A stretch of DNA of 64,000 nucleotides from Mycobacterium sp. 1554424.7 (GCF_001665295.1 NZ_LZSE01000122.1:1-64000), one strand, 5' to 3'; shown: positions 54,345 to 63,884, numbered from the stretch's first letter. Notes: a model not told the origin generated them from the letters alone. Numbers and translations are program-made.

Positions 54345-54395
54345 TAGTCCTTCACCTGTGTAGATAGTGAGTTCCTATAACCCCCCGACAACCTC

Positions 54396-54473
54396 AGGTT
54401 AGATAGCGCGTCTATGGATCAGCTGTGACTGGCCCAAGCGGAACTTTTGGGGCATAAGGCAAGCCTGCGCTAG
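54396..54473. promoter_or_regulatory. possible IdeR-like boxes upstream of the VIT1-type transporter
   Basis: AGGTTAG at 54396-54402 is one exact half of the IdeR consensus. At 54455-54473 a 19-bp window keeps 11 of the 19 consensus bases, including AGG, AG and CT cores. Both lie between the PGG gene and the metal transporter. The match is weak and is offered only because the downstream gene is an iron/manganese transporter type. Confidence 0.3.
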
Positions 54474-54518
54474 GTATGGCCAGGCTATAGTTGCTGGTCG
54501 GAGACGGTTTTCGCGTAT

Positions 54519-55244
54519 ATGGTTGCGGACGTGTCGACCACCTCCCACCCCGCGGAACCCCATGTCGGTTCGGTGTCGTCGAAGCTCAATTGGCTGCGCG
54601 CCGGCGTGCTGGGCGCCAACGACGGCATCGTGTCCACCGCGGGCATCGTCGTCGGCGTCGCGGCGGCGACGGCCGAACGCGGCCCGATCTTGACCGCGGG
54701 AATCGCGGGGTTGGCCGCCGGTGCGGTGTCGATGGCCTTGGGCGAATACGTCTCGGTCAGCACCCAGCGCGACACCGAGCAGGCCCTCTTGACCAAGGAA
54801 ATGCAGGAGTTGCAGGACGATCCGGCCGCCGAATTGGACGAGCTCGCCGAGCTTTACGAAGCCAAGGGTCTGTCGCCGGCGACCGCGCGCAGCGTCGCGG
54901 AGGAGCTCACCGACCACAATCCCTTCGTCGCCCACGCCGAGGTCGAACTGGGCATCGACCCCGATGAGCTGACCAATCCGTGGCATGCCGCGCTGTCCTC
55001 GGCGCTGTCGTTCACCGTGGGCGCGTTGCTGCCGTTGATCGTGATCCTGGTGCCGCCGACAGCATGGCGGATCCCGGCCACCGTCGTGGCGGTCCTCCTG
55101 GCCCTGGTGGTCACGGGGACGGTGTCGGCGGGACTCGGCGGTGCGCCGCAGGGCCGGGCGGTGGCACGCAACGTCATCGGCGGTGGGCTCGCGTTGGCCG
55201 TCACCTACGCGATCGGACACCTGGTGGGCGCCGCGATCGCGTGA
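54519..55244 (+). CDS. VIT1/CCC1-family iron/manganese transporter
   Basis: A 241-residue protein. It has the family landmarks NWLRAGVLGANDGIVSTAGIVVG, GAVSMALGEYVSVSTQRD and ALSFTVGALLPLI, with five hydrophobic helices and an acidic loop of the ferritin-like kind between helices two and three (EELTDHNPFVAHAEVEL). It would export or sequester Fe2+/Mn2+. ATG 54519 is used; a GTG at 54531 is possible. Confidence 0.87.
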   Translation: MVADVSTTSHPAEPHVGSVSSKLNWLRAGVLGANDGIVSTAGIVVGVAAATAERGPILTAGIAGLAAGAVSMALGEYVSVSTQRDTEQALLTKEMQELQDDPAAELDELAELYEAKGLSPATARSVAEELTDHNPFVAHAEVELGIDPDELTNPWHAALSSALSFTVGALLPLIVILVPPTAWRIPATVVAVLLALVVTGTVSAGLGGAPQGRAVARNVIGGGLALAVTYAIGHLVGAAIA

Positions 55245-55318
55245 CGCGCCACACGTCGGGACTGGAAACGGAAACTGTAATATCAACTGTTGCCGTCCTG
55301 ACGAGAAAGAGTCGTGCA

Positions 55319-56149
55319 TTGACCGAAACGAAGATCGCGCCCGACGACGCCCACTCCGAGGCGCAGGCGCCATATTTCATGCGCGACCAAAACCGTTTCG
55401 TACCAAACCCAATCGCGCGCGGCGGCTGGGGGCCGTCGCTCAGCGGCCACGTCGTCGGCGGCCTCTTGGGCTGGGCCGCCGAACGCGCGGTGGACGATCC
55501 CCAACTGCAACCCGCGCGGCTGACCGTCGACCTTCCCGCGCCGACCCTGCTGGAACCGATCGAAGTCCACACCCACGTGCACCACGACCGCCGGCGATTG
55601 CGTCTCGTCGAGACGGTCCTCACCCAGCGCGGCGCCGCCGTTGCCAGGGGGAGCGCGCTATTTCTGCGGCGCGGGCCACAGCCCGAGGGCGACGTGTGGT
55701 CACCGGCGGTGCAGATGCCGCCGATACCGATCGACGACGGCCCCGCACCCTCGCTTTTCATGCGGACCTACGGCTGGGGCACGGAGATTCAGAACCCCGA
55801 CGCCGAGTGGGCCGACACCTTCGGACCTAAATACACCTGGCTGCATGACACGCGCTCGCTGATCGACGGCGAACCGATCACCGCCTTCACCCGCGCGGCC
55901 ATGGGCGGGGACATCACGGCCTCCCTTGCCAATTGGGGCACAAACGGATTGCAGTTCATCAACGTCGACTACACCCTCACGCTGACCCGGCTGCCCGAAG
56001 GGCCTCACATCGGGCTGGCCTCACTCACGCACTACAGCCACGACGGGGTGGCCACCGGCTCCGCCGTCCTCGTCGACCACCAGGGCCCGATCGGCAGTTC
56101 GGTGTCGGTCGCCATCGCGCACTCCGGGTTCAAGCCGCCGACGGGATGA
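55319..56149 (+). CDS. acyl-CoA thioesterase-family protein (double hotdog)
   Basis: A 276-residue protein. The double hotdog thioesterase fold is suggested by GGWGPSLSGHVVGGLLGWAAER and FINVDYTLTLTRLPEG near the end. I start at TTG 55319, with GAGAAAGAG upstream. An in-frame GTG at 55241, overlapping the VIT1 stop, would add 26 residues of low-complexity character. It overlaps the next gene by ATGA and probably acts on its acyl-CoA product. Confidence 0.8.
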   Translation: MTETKIAPDDAHSEAQAPYFMRDQNRFVPNPIARGGWGPSLSGHVVGGLLGWAAERAVDDPQLQPARLTVDLPAPTLLEPIEVHTHVHHDRRRLRLVETVLTQRGAAVARGSALFLRRGPQPEGDVWSPAVQMPPIPIDDGPAPSLFMRTYGWGTEIQNPDAEWADTFGPKYTWLHDTRSLIDGEPITAFTRAAMGGDITASLANWGTNGLQFINVDYTLTLTRLPEGPHIGLASLTHYSHDGVATGSAVLVDHQGPIGSSVSVAIAHSGFKPPTG

Positions 56150-57705
56150 GCGACGAAACCTACTGGGGTCTGATCGCCGAGGCCGCGCGGCGGAGGCCGG
56201 ACTGGCCGCTGCTCGCCGACGAGTACGGCCGCTGTCTCACCGCGCGTCAGTTCCACGAGGCGGCGTGCGCGACGGCCGCCGCGTTCGCCGAACGCGGGAT
56301 CGGCGCGGCAACCGTGGTGTCGTGGCAGCTGCCGACGACGCTGGAAACCGCGGTCGTCATGGCGGCGCTGGCCCGACTCGGTGCCGTCCAGAACCCGATC
56401 ATCCCGATCCTGCGCGAGCACGAGGTTGGCTTCATCACCGCCCAGCTGTCGTCGGAATTCTTTGTGGTACCCGAGTTTTGGCATGGATTCGATTACGGCG
56501 CGCTGGCGCGGTCCCTCCGCGCGGATCGGGGTTTCGAGGTCGTCACCGTCGACCTGGCGACGCCGCCGGCGGCCGGTGAGCTTCGGCTGCCCCGCGCAAG
56601 CGTCGCCGCCCTCGGGCCGGCGCCCGCACCCGCCGCCGACACCCGATGGACCTACTACTCGTCGGGAACCACCGCGGCCCCCAAGGGGATTCGCCATACC
56701 GACGCGTCGGTGATGGCGCCCGGCGCGGGGCTGGCGGAAAAGATGGGAATCACCAGCAGCGACGTGGATCCCGTCGCATTTCCGTTCGCGCACATCGGCG
56801 GTGCCGTGATGCTGGCCGCCGCGCTGTTGACCGGCATGCGGTTGGCGCTGTTCGAGGTGTTCGACCCGGCCACCACGCCGCTGTCCATCGCCGCGCACAA
56901 CCCGACATTCCTGGGCATGGCGACCCCGTTCTTCCTGGCGTTCCTCGAGGCCCAACGAAACCACGGCGACCGGCCGCTATACCCCTTCGTGCGGGGCTGC
57001 CTGGCCGGCGGCGCGCCGATCACCGCCGAACTGGGACACCAGGTCCGCGAAACCTTTGGCGTCGCCGGCATCGCCAACGCGTGGGGGCTGACCGAATTTC
57101 CGGTGGCGACCTCACCGCCGCTGGCGGGTGCGCCCGAGGTCCTCGACCACACCGTCGGCGCTCCGGGACCCGGGGTGCGCGTCCGCGTCGTCGACGACCG
57201 GGAAATGGAGCTGCCCGTCGGGCACGAGGGCGAGCTGCGGCTCAAGGGACCCCAATGCTTCCTCGGCTACGCGGACGCCACCCTCGACGCCCACGCGTTC
57301 GACGCCGACGGCTGGCTGCGCACGGGCGATCTCGGGCTGATCGACGCGGACGGCAACGTCCGCGTCACGGGCCGGATCAAGGACGCGATCATCCGCAACG
57401 CGGAGAACGTTTCGGCCCAGGAAGTCGAAAATGCGCTGGCCAGCCATCCCGCGGTCGCCGACGTCGCGGTCATCGGGGTGCCCGACCCGCGCACCGGAGA
57501 GCGCGTCTGCGCCGTGGTGGTCCCCACTTCAGGTGGCGATGTGTCGTTGGAATCCCTTGTGCAGCACTGCCGTTCGCAGGGACTGAGCCGGTACAAGCAC
57601 CCCGAGCGTCTGGTGGTCGTCGATGCGCTGCCGCGCAATCAGTTCGGCAAGGTGATCAAGAAGGACCTTCGCGAGGCCTTCGCTGCCGGTCGTCTGCAAA
57701 CCTGA
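56146..57705 (+). CDS. acyl-CoA synthetase (FadD-like)
   Basis: A 519-residue AMP-binding ligase. The P-loop-like motif is YYSSGTTAAPKGIRH, the adenylate motif is AWGLTEFP, and the hinge region is GWLRTGDLG followed by GRIKDAIIRNAENVSAQEVE. The C-terminal catalytic Lys is in NQFGKVIKK. It would activate a carboxylic or fatty acid to its CoA ester. The ATGA overlap couples it to the thioesterase gene. Confidence 0.88.
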   Translation: MSDETYWGLIAEAARRRPDWPLLADEYGRCLTARQFHEAACATAAAFAERGIGAATVVSWQLPTTLETAVVMAALARLGAVQNPIIPILREHEVGFITAQLSSEFFVVPEFWHGFDYGALARSLRADRGFEVVTVDLATPPAAGELRLPRASVAALGPAPAPAADTRWTYYSSGTTAAPKGIRHTDASVMAPGAGLAEKMGITSSDVDPVAFPFAHIGGAVMLAAALLTGMRLALFEVFDPATTPLSIAAHNPTFLGMATPFFLAFLEAQRNHGDRPLYPFVRGCLAGGAPITAELGHQVRETFGVAGIANAWGLTEFPVATSPPLAGAPEVLDHTVGAPGPGVRVRVVDDREMELPVGHEGELRLKGPQCFLGYADATLDAHAFDADGWLRTGDLGLIDADGNVRVTGRIKDAIIRNAENVSAQEVENALASHPAVADVAVIGVPDPRTGERVCAVVVPTSGGDVSLESLVQHCRSQGLSRYKHPERLVVVDALPRNQFGKVIKKDLREAFAAGRLQT

Positions 57706-57722
57706 TAGCGCAGGCGCTATCA
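57703..57722. terminator. perfect hairpin at the fadD-like stop codon
   Basis: TGATAGCGC (57703-57711) and GCGCTATCA (57714-57722) are perfect 9-bp arms separated by AG. The stop codon TGA is inside the left arm. It lies between convergent genes, so it could end transcription on both strands, although no T-run follows. Confidence 0.55.
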
Positions 57723-57785
57723 AGATTCCGAGTCGGGTCATACCTTCTTCATCGTGCTCAAGTGACCGGCGTGACGCGGTGCCGG

Positions 57786-58406
57786 CTACAACCCCTTGGG
57801 CGCGTCGCGGACCGCCTGCACCGCCGCCGGGTCGCCGTCGAACTCGACCCGCGCTTCCCGCCCGACGGAGAACAACAGCAGTTCCTCCGGCGCGCCGGTC
57901 ACCACCACCGCCGGGCCGCGACCGGCGGTCAGCATTGTCGTGCCCTCGGGCGTGCGCAACGCCACCCGGCCCGGGACCTTCGCGAGCGTGACCCGGGACA
58001 TCAGCGACAGCGTCCGACGCAGCGCCCGGCACAGTCCTTGCTCCAGCACGCGCGGCTCCCAGCTCGGCTGCGCGCGGCGAACGTCCTCATGGTGGATGAA
58101 CATCTCGGCGACGTTGGCCACCGGGTCGAGCAGGATGAAGGGCGAGTAGACCGGCGGGCCGGACGCGATCTTGTTCACCAGCTCGTCCCAGTCGTTCTTC
58201 GCGGCCGCCTCGTCCTGCACCTTGGCGGTGTGGGCCGCCAAGAACGGGATCATGATGCCGGCCGCGGCGTCGGGCCGGTATTCCCGGATGACCAGGTGGG
58301 CGGCCAGGTCTCGGGTCTTCCAGCCCTCGCACAAGGTGGGCGCATCCGGGCCGACGGCCCGCATGGTCTCGACGAGGGCGGCGCGTTCGCGTCGAGCAAC
58401 CGACAT
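57786..58406 (-). CDS. TIGR03085-type (DinB/MDMPI-like) metal-binding protein
   Basis: A 206-residue protein. It shows the mycothiol-dependent maleylpyruvate-isomerase-like helical domain (ERAALVETMRAVGPDAPTLCEGWKTRDLAAHLVIRE) with a His in HLVIRE and a HHEDVRRAQ motif. The family binds a metal through three His and often uses mycothiol. The exact reaction is unknown. ATG 58406 is used. Confidence 0.83.
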   Translation of the reverse strand: MSVARRERAALVETMRAVGPDAPTLCEGWKTRDLAAHLVIREYRPDAAAGIMIPFLAAHTAKVQDEAAAKNDWDELVNKIASGPPVYSPFILLDPVANVAEMFIHHEDVRRAQPSWEPRVLEQGLCRALRRTLSLMSRVTLAKVPGRVALRTPEGTTMLTAGRGPAVVVTGAPEELLLFSVGREARVEFDGDPAAVQAVRDAPKGL

Positions 58407-58498
58407 GGGTTCAGGGTAGGGCCAGCCCGCGGGCATGGACCATCCGCATCTCGGTAAATTTGCAACGTCGTGTCCGGAAGGAAAGTGCAGGGAGTGTC

Positions 58499-60424
58499 AT
58501 GAACGCGCGTGTCGAGCAGTTGGAGTTTCAGGCCGAGGCCCGGCAACTGCTGGATTTGATGGTCCACTCGGTCTACTCCAACAAGGACTCGTTTCTGCGG
58601 GAGCTGATCTCGAACGCCTCCGACGCGCTGGACAAGCTGCGCCTGGAAGCGTTTCGCAACAAGGACCTCGAGGTCGACACCTCCGACCTGCATATCGAGA
58701 TCGACGTCGACAAGAACGCACGAACGCTCACCGTCCGTGACAACGGGATCGGGATGACGCGCGACGAGGTGGTGGACCTGATCGGCACGCTGGCCAAGTC
58801 GGGCACCGCCGAGCTGCGCCAGCAGCTCAGGGAGGCCAAGAATGCGGCGGCCTCCGAGGAACTGATCGGCCAGTTCGGCATCGGCTTCTACTCGAGCTTC
58901 ATGGTCGCCGACAAGGTCGAGCTGCTGACCCGCAAGGCCGGCGAGAGCGACGCCACCCGGTGGGAGTCGAGCGGCGAGGGCACCTACACCATCGAATCGG
59001 TCGAGGACGCGCCGCAGGGAACGTCGGTCACCCTGCACCTCAAGCCCGAAGACGCCGAGGACGAGCTGCACGACTACACCGCGGAGTGGAAGATCAGGCA
59101 CCTGGTCAAGCGCTACTCCGACTTCATCGCCTGGCCGATCCGGATGGAGGTCGAGAAGCGCACCCCCGCGGATGACGACGGTGGCGAAGACACCGTCACC
59201 CTCGAGACCGAGACCCTCAACTCGATGAAGGCGCTGTGGGCCAGGCCCAAGGAGGAAGTCTCCGCCGAGGAGTACAACGAGTTCTACAAGCACATCGCGC
59301 ACGCCTGGGACGACCCGCTCGAGGTCATAGCGATGAAGGCCGAGGGCACCTTCGAGTACCAGGCCTTGCTGTTCATCCCGTCGCACGCTCCGTTCGACCT
59401 GTTCGACCGCGACTTCCACGTCGGGATCCAGTTGTACGTCAAGCGCGTGTTCATCATGGGGGACTGCGACGAGCTGCTGCCCAAATACCTGCGCTTCGTC
59501 AAGGGCGTCGTCGACGCACAGGACTTGTCGCTCAACGTGTCTCGCGAAATCCTGCAGCAGGACCGGCAGATCAAGGCCATCCGTCGCCGGCTGACCAGGA
59601 AGGTCCTGTCCACCATCAAGGAGCTGCAGTCCGAGCGGCCCGACGACTACCGCACCCTGTGGACCCAGTTCGGCCGGGCCCTCAAGGAGGGACTGCTGTC
59701 GGACGCCGACAACAAGGACCTGCTGCTGCAGGTCTCCTCGTTCGCCTCCACCCATAGCGAGGAGGAACCCACCACCCTGGCCGAGTACGTGGGGCGAATG
59801 AAGGAGGGTCAGCAGCAGATCTTCTACGCCACCGGCGAGACGCGCCAGCAGCTCACGAAGTCGCCGCACCTGGAGGCGTTCAAGGCCAAGGGCTACGAGG
59901 TGCTGCTGCTCACCGACCCCGTCGACGAAGTGTGGGTGGGAGTGGTCGACGAGTTCGACGGCAAACCGCTGCAATCGGTGGCCAGGGGAGAGGTGGACCT
60001 CGACTCCGAGGAGGGCAAGAGCGAGGCCGAACGCGAGGAGCAGGAGAAGGAGTTCGCTGACCTGTTGACCTGGCTGAAGGAGACCCTCAGCGAGCACGTC
60101 AAGGACGTGCGGCTCTCGACGCGGCTGACCGAGTCGCCGGCCTGCCTGATCACCGACGCCTTCGGGATCACGCCGACGCTGGCGCGCCTCTACCGCGCCA
60201 CCGGGCAGGACGTTCCGATGACCAAGCGGATTCTCGAACTCAACCCGAATCATCCGCTCGTCACGGGCCTGCGGGATGCGCACAAGGACCGCCCCGACGA
60301 TCAATCGGTCGCCGAGACCGCCGAACTGCTCTACGGCACGGCGCTTCTCGCCGAAGGGGGTGCCCTCGAGGATCCGGCGCGGTTCGCCGAACTGCTGGCG
60401 CAGCGTTTGGCGCGGACGGTGTGA
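58499..60424 (+). CDS. htpG: chaperone HtpG (Hsp90)
   Basis: 641 residues, the normal length for bacterial Hsp90. The GHKL ATPase motifs are complete: ELISNASDALDKLR, DNGIGMTRDE, GTLAKSGT and GQFGIGFYSSFMVAD. Middle-domain landmarks (VDAQDLSLNVSREILQQ) and the dimerising C-terminal domain follow. GGGAGTGTC precedes ATG 58499. It is cytoplasmic and helps fold client proteins under stress. Confidence 0.97.
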   Translation: MNARVEQLEFQAEARQLLDLMVHSVYSNKDSFLRELISNASDALDKLRLEAFRNKDLEVDTSDLHIEIDVDKNARTLTVRDNGIGMTRDEVVDLIGTLAKSGTAELRQQLREAKNAAASEELIGQFGIGFYSSFMVADKVELLTRKAGESDATRWESSGEGTYTIESVEDAPQGTSVTLHLKPEDAEDELHDYTAEWKIRHLVKRYSDFIAWPIRMEVEKRTPADDDGGEDTVTLETETLNSMKALWARPKEEVSAEEYNEFYKHIAHAWDDPLEVIAMKAEGTFEYQALLFIPSHAPFDLFDRDFHVGIQLYVKRVFIMGDCDELLPKYLRFVKGVVDAQDLSLNVSREILQQDRQIKAIRRRLTRKVLSTIKELQSERPDDYRTLWTQFGRALKEGLLSDADNKDLLLQVSSFASTHSEEEPTTLAEYVGRMKEGQQQIFYATGETRQQLTKSPHLEAFKAKGYEVLLLTDPVDEVWVGVVDEFDGKPLQSVARGEVDLDSEEGKSEAEREEQEKEFADLLTWLKETLSEHVKDVRLSTRLTESPACLITDAFGITPTLARLYRATGQDVPMTKRILELNPNHPLVTGLRDAHKDRPDDQSVAETAELLYGTALLAEGGALEDPARFAELLAQRLARTV

Positions 60425-60489
60425 GCGTTTCCGGTGGCCATGGCCGTTAATTGCGATTGAATTCCGCCTGGAAGGGCTAACCACATCGC

Positions 60490-60705
60490 ATGGCCAAGTT
60501 CCGGATCATCGACCCACGTGGCGGGATCGTGGCGACGAAGAATTTCGAGAGCGCCGATGCCGCATACGCGTGGTTCACCGACGCCGTAGCCGGCAGCACC
60601 GAGCTGGGCTGGCGCATGGAGGTCGACGACGCCGGTCAGTGGGCATTCTTCGATGACACCCAGGGCTTTACCGCCCCGGCCAGCCGCCGTCCGTTTCGGC
60701 GCTGA
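60490..60705 (+). CDS. small conserved hypothetical protein
   Basis: 71 residues. It begins MAKFRIIDPRGGIVATKNFES and ends in a basic tail. It has alternating strands and one helix (ADAAYAWFTDAV), so it is probably a compact alpha-beta domain. GGAAGGG upstream supports the start. I do not know a function. It lies 65 bp after htpG and could be co-transcribed. Confidence 0.72.
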   Translation: MAKFRIIDPRGGIVATKNFESADAAYAWFTDAVAGSTELGWRMEVDDAGQWAFFDDTQGFTAPASRRPFRR

Positions 60706-61428
60706 TTACCGCCGGGACAGTTCCGCGGGGTTTTCGCCGAGCAGACGGTGGAGCAATTCGCCGGTGCCCAGCAGGTGCTTGGTGACCAGCGACTGCGCCC
60801 GCTCGACGTCGCCTCGGCGCACGGCCCTGAGAAGGGCCGCATGTTCGCGGTCGGACTCGCCCTTGTAGGACGGCAGGCCGAACTTGAGCCGCAGGTAGCG
60901 CTCGCCGCGCTCATGCAGCATGCCGATGAGCGCGAGAAGTTGCGGCCGCGCGGCGGGCTCGTAGAGGCTGATGTGAAAGGCCTCGTTGCGCGCAACGTAT
61001 AGCGAGGGCTCGGTCTCGGCGGAGGCCGCCTTGCACAGCGCTTCGGCGTGGCGCAGGGTGGCCGGCGTGTGGGCGGGTATCGCCAGCCCGATGGCCAGGC
61101 TCTCGAGCGCGGCGCGCATCTCGTAGACCTCGCGGGCCTCGTCGGCCGACAGCGGGGCGACGGTGGCGCCCTTGTTCATCTCCACCTTCGCCCAGCCTTC
61201 GCTTTCCAGCTGGCGTAAGGCCTCGCGAACCGGGATCGCGCTCACCGAGAAGTGTCGCGCGATGGCGTCCTGGCGAAGCGGCGCGCCGGGCGCGAGGGTG
61301 CCGTCGACGATCGCCGAACGCAGCGCATTGGCGATCAGCCGCGACGTGCTGCCCCGTTCGGCCAAGGAGAGCGCCGCGGGCAACGCGCTCAACGCATTGT
61401 CGGGGGCGGACGGACCTGTTACGCTCAT
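60706..61428 (-). CDS. GntR-family regulator (FCD subfamily)
   Basis: A 240-residue protein. The winged helix is at about residues 20-90 (IANALRSAIVDGTLAPGAPLRQDAIARHFSVSAIPVREALRQLESEGW). The all-helical FCD ligand domain follows (EARYEMRAALE-type start, then RNEAFHISLYEPAARPQLL), with the His/Asp residues of metal-dependent FCD proteins. It diverges from the MFS gene at 61532 and probably represses it in response to its substrate. Confidence 0.87.
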   Translation of the reverse strand: MSVTGPSAPDNALSALPAALSLAERGSTSRLIANALRSAIVDGTLAPGAPLRQDAIARHFSVSAIPVREALRQLESEGWAKVEMNKGATVAPLSADEAREVYEMRAALESLAIGLAIPAHTPATLRHAEALCKAASAETEPSLYVARNEAFHISLYEPAARPQLLALIGMLHERGERYLRLKFGLPSYKGESDREHAALLRAVRRGDVERAQSLVTKHLLGTGELLHRLLGENPAELSRR

Positions 61429-61434
61429 CACTAT

Positions 61435-61446
61435 ATTATATACAAT
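61435..61446. promoter_or_regulatory. GntR/VanR-type operator overlapping the divergent promoters
   Basis: ATTATATACAAT differs by one base from the palindrome ATTGTATACAAT seen for FCD-type GntR proteins. It is enclosed by ATCAC (61426-61430) and GTGAT (61447-61451 region) inverted ends. The A/T-rich stretch also provides -10-like hexamers in both directions. It starts seven bases upstream of the regulator's ATG. Confidence 0.55.
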
Positions 61447-61531
61447 GTGATGCGGGACGCCCGCCAAAGCCAAACCGGCTCGCGCGGGCGCGAATTCCGA
61501 CAGTCGTTCGACCCGTGTCAACGGAGGCCCC

Positions 61532-62833
61532 ATGACTTCAACGACGCAGCCGGCGAGTCTCACCAGGCGCCGCACACCGCTCAACCGCTCCCAGATCGCC
61601 GGGTTCTGGGGCGCCTGGACGGGCTGGACGCTCGACGGGATGGACTCGTTCATCTACGCGCTGGTGCTGGCCCCGGCGCTGACCGAGCTGCTGCCGCGAT
61701 CGGGCTACGCCGCCACGTCGACCAATGTCGGCCTCGCGGGATCGATCCTCTTTGCCCTCTTCCTGGTCGGCTGGGGCCTGTCCTTCATCTGGGGGCCGAT
61801 CGCCGACCGCTTCGGGCGGACCAAGGTGCTGGCCGCGACGATCTTTACCTTCGCGATTTTCACGGGGCTTTCGGCCGCGGCGCAAAACGTGTGGCAGCTC
61901 GCCATCTTCCGCTTCATCGCGGGCGTCGGAATCGGTGGCGAATGGGCGCTCGCGGGAACTTACGTGGCCGAGGCCTGGCCGGAGGACCGGCGCAAGATGG
62001 GCGCGGGCTACTTGCAGACCGGCTACTACGCCGGTTTCTTCCTGGCCGCGGCCTTGAACTACACGGTCGGCGTCCATTTCGGCTGGCGCGCAATGTTTCT
62101 GACGGGCGCGGTGCCGATCGTCGTCGCGATCATGGTCCTCACCCGCGTGCAGGAAACCGAGAAGTGGGAGAAGCTGGAGGCTCAGCCCACGGTCCGCGTG
62201 AACCCGCTGCGCGAGATTCTCGGCGCGCGCTACCGGCGTCGAACCTGGGTGGCGTGCGCGCTGCTGACGATCGCGATCGTGGGCCTGTGGGCGGGCGCCG
62301 TCTACGAACCCACCGCCGTGATTCAGTTGGCGCAGCACGCGGGTTTCGACAAGGCCGACGCAACCAGAACCGCGTCCTGGGCCACCGGCCTGTTGTCCAT
62401 CGGCACCATCCTGGGATGCCTGGCCGTGCCGGTGCTCTCCGAGCGCATCGGGCGCCGCAAGACACTCGCGATTTACTTTGCCGGAATGGCGATTTCGATC
62501 GCCGGCAGCTTCGGTTGGGCGTTCTATCTGCCCAACGGGCTCGCGCCGTTCATCGCGTGGCTGTTCGTGCTCGGGTTCTTCGGCGGCAACTTCGCCATCT
62601 TCAGCCTCTGGTTGCCCGAGCAGTTCGAGACGCGCGTGCGCGCGACGGCCTTCGCGTTCTGCACCTCGTTCGGGCGCTTCGTCGGCGCCGGCGTGAACTT
62701 CCTGCTCGGCGCGGCCGTCCTGCACCTGCATACCCTGGGATTGCCCGTGGCGCTGACGGCCGTCGCCTTCGTGATCGGCTTGTTCATCATTCCGTTCGCG
62801 CCCGAGACGCGGGGCGAGGTGCTGCCCGAGTAG
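61532..62833 (+). CDS. MFS transporter (aromatic acid/metabolite symporter-like)
   Basis: A 433-residue protein with twelve helices. It has the symporter landmarks GWTLDGMDSFIYALVLAPAL in helix one, GPIADRFGRTKVL between helices two and three, and GVGIGGEWALAGTYVAEAWP, as in AAHS- and ShiA-like carriers. The Asp in helix one (LDGMD) is conserved in proton symporters of organic acids. It is divergent from its presumed repressor, the GntR protein. Confidence 0.85.
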   Translation: MTSTTQPASLTRRRTPLNRSQIAGFWGAWTGWTLDGMDSFIYALVLAPALTELLPRSGYAATSTNVGLAGSILFALFLVGWGLSFIWGPIADRFGRTKVLAATIFTFAIFTGLSAAAQNVWQLAIFRFIAGVGIGGEWALAGTYVAEAWPEDRRKMGAGYLQTGYYAGFFLAAALNYTVGVHFGWRAMFLTGAVPIVVAIMVLTRVQETEKWEKLEAQPTVRVNPLREILGARYRRRTWVACALLTIAIVGLWAGAVYEPTAVIQLAQHAGFDKADATRTASWATGLLSIGTILGCLAVPVLSERIGRRKTLAIYFAGMAISIAGSFGWAFYLPNGLAPFIAWLFVLGFFGGNFAIFSLWLPEQFETRVRATAFAFCTSFGRFVGAGVNFLLGAAVLHLHTLGLPVALTAVAFVIGLFIIPFAPETRGEVLPE

Positions 62834-63014
62834 ACGGCTCGATCGTGTTGACCTCCGTGGGAAAGGATGTTCCTGGTGCCAGGCGTCGCGCCCACCGGGA
62901 CGAGCCTCGAACTTTCCTTCGTCGTCACTAGCGCACCTGCGCCCACGGCTCATTGAGCATGACGCCTGGTCCGAAGCGGCCGAGAGAAACTCGCTTCGTA
63001 CGCATCCGCTGTCG

Positions 63015-63791
63015 TCATCGAACACGTGCACTCACCATCGCGGCCACTGCTTCGAGGTGATTGTTGAGATAAAAATGGCCGCCTTCGAAACGTGACAGTG
63101 CGAATCGCCCTGCCGTATGGGTGTACCAGCTGAGCAAAGCCGCCCGGCTGACGTGGTCATCGCGGTTGCCCCCGATCGCATGGATGTCCGCTTTGACACG
63201 GACGTCGGGCCGACATGAGTAGCCGCTCATCACGCGGAAATCGGCCCGCACCGCCTTCACCAGCAATTCGGTAAATTCCTCGTCCGCCAGCAGCGTGGGA
63301 TCGGTGCCTCCGACAGCCGCTATCCCGGCCAGCACATCACTATCGCTGGTGGGCAACTGTGGATGCGGAGCCATGCTCGACGGAGCGCCGCCAGCCGATG
63401 CCCAGAGAGTGGGTACCTGCAGTCCGCTGCGCTCGGCGATGCGGGCGAACTCGAACGCTACGACCGCCCCCATGCTATGGCCGAATAGATGCAGCGGGGC
63501 AATAGAATGCCAGTCGCCCGCGTCGAACAGCTCGAGCGCCAGGGCCTCGATGCTTTCGGCGGGGGGGTCGCTCAGTCGGTCCGCCCGTTGCGGATATTGC
63601 ACGACTAAAGTGTCGACACCGTTGCCCGCCAACGTCTCAGCCAGCGAGCGATACGACATGGCAGTCCCGCCGGCGTGCGGAAAGACCACTACCGACCCGC
63701 GTCTAGTGCGAGCGGCGAACCGCCTCACCCACGACTTGAATTGCGCCGGTGCCAGTCGGCCCGTCCTTTCCTTGCCGGCAGCGGTGGGCAT
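63015..63791 (-). CDS. type II thioesterase (TesA-like)
   Basis: A 258-residue alpha/beta hydrolase. The nucleophile elbow is FGHSMGA. The oxyanion region is VVFPHAGGTAMSYRSLAETL, and the catalytic His is in FEGGHFYLNNH. This matches the stand-alone thioesterases that edit polyketide and non-ribosomal peptide synthases. It lies downstream of an acyl-CoA-dehydrogenase-like gene that runs off the window, so a biosynthetic cluster probably continues to the right. Confidence 0.87.
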   Translation of the reverse strand: MPTAAGKERTGRLAPAQFKSWVRRFAARTRRGSVVVFPHAGGTAMSYRSLAETLAGNGVDTLVVQYPQRADRLSDPPAESIEALALELFDAGDWHSIAPLHLFGHSMGAVVAFEFARIAERSGLQVPTLWASAGGAPSSMAPHPQLPTSDSDVLAGIAAVGGTDPTLLADEEFTELLVKAVRADFRVMSGYSCRPDVRVKADIHAIGGNRDDHVSRAALLSWYTHTAGRFALSRFEGGHFYLNNHLEAVAAMVSARVR

Positions 63792-63884
63792 ATACAGCTT
63801 CCTATCCAGGGTCGTGTTTCTATGGGATGCTTCGATCCGGCAGAGCGCTGAGTTAAGGTGCGCCGTTGGTCGTTTCGGCGTCTT

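Noticed and set aside
62834-63014. Possible small gene between the MFS and thioesterase genes
   Set aside because: No frame with a start and ribosome site gives a sensible product; I see nothing there.
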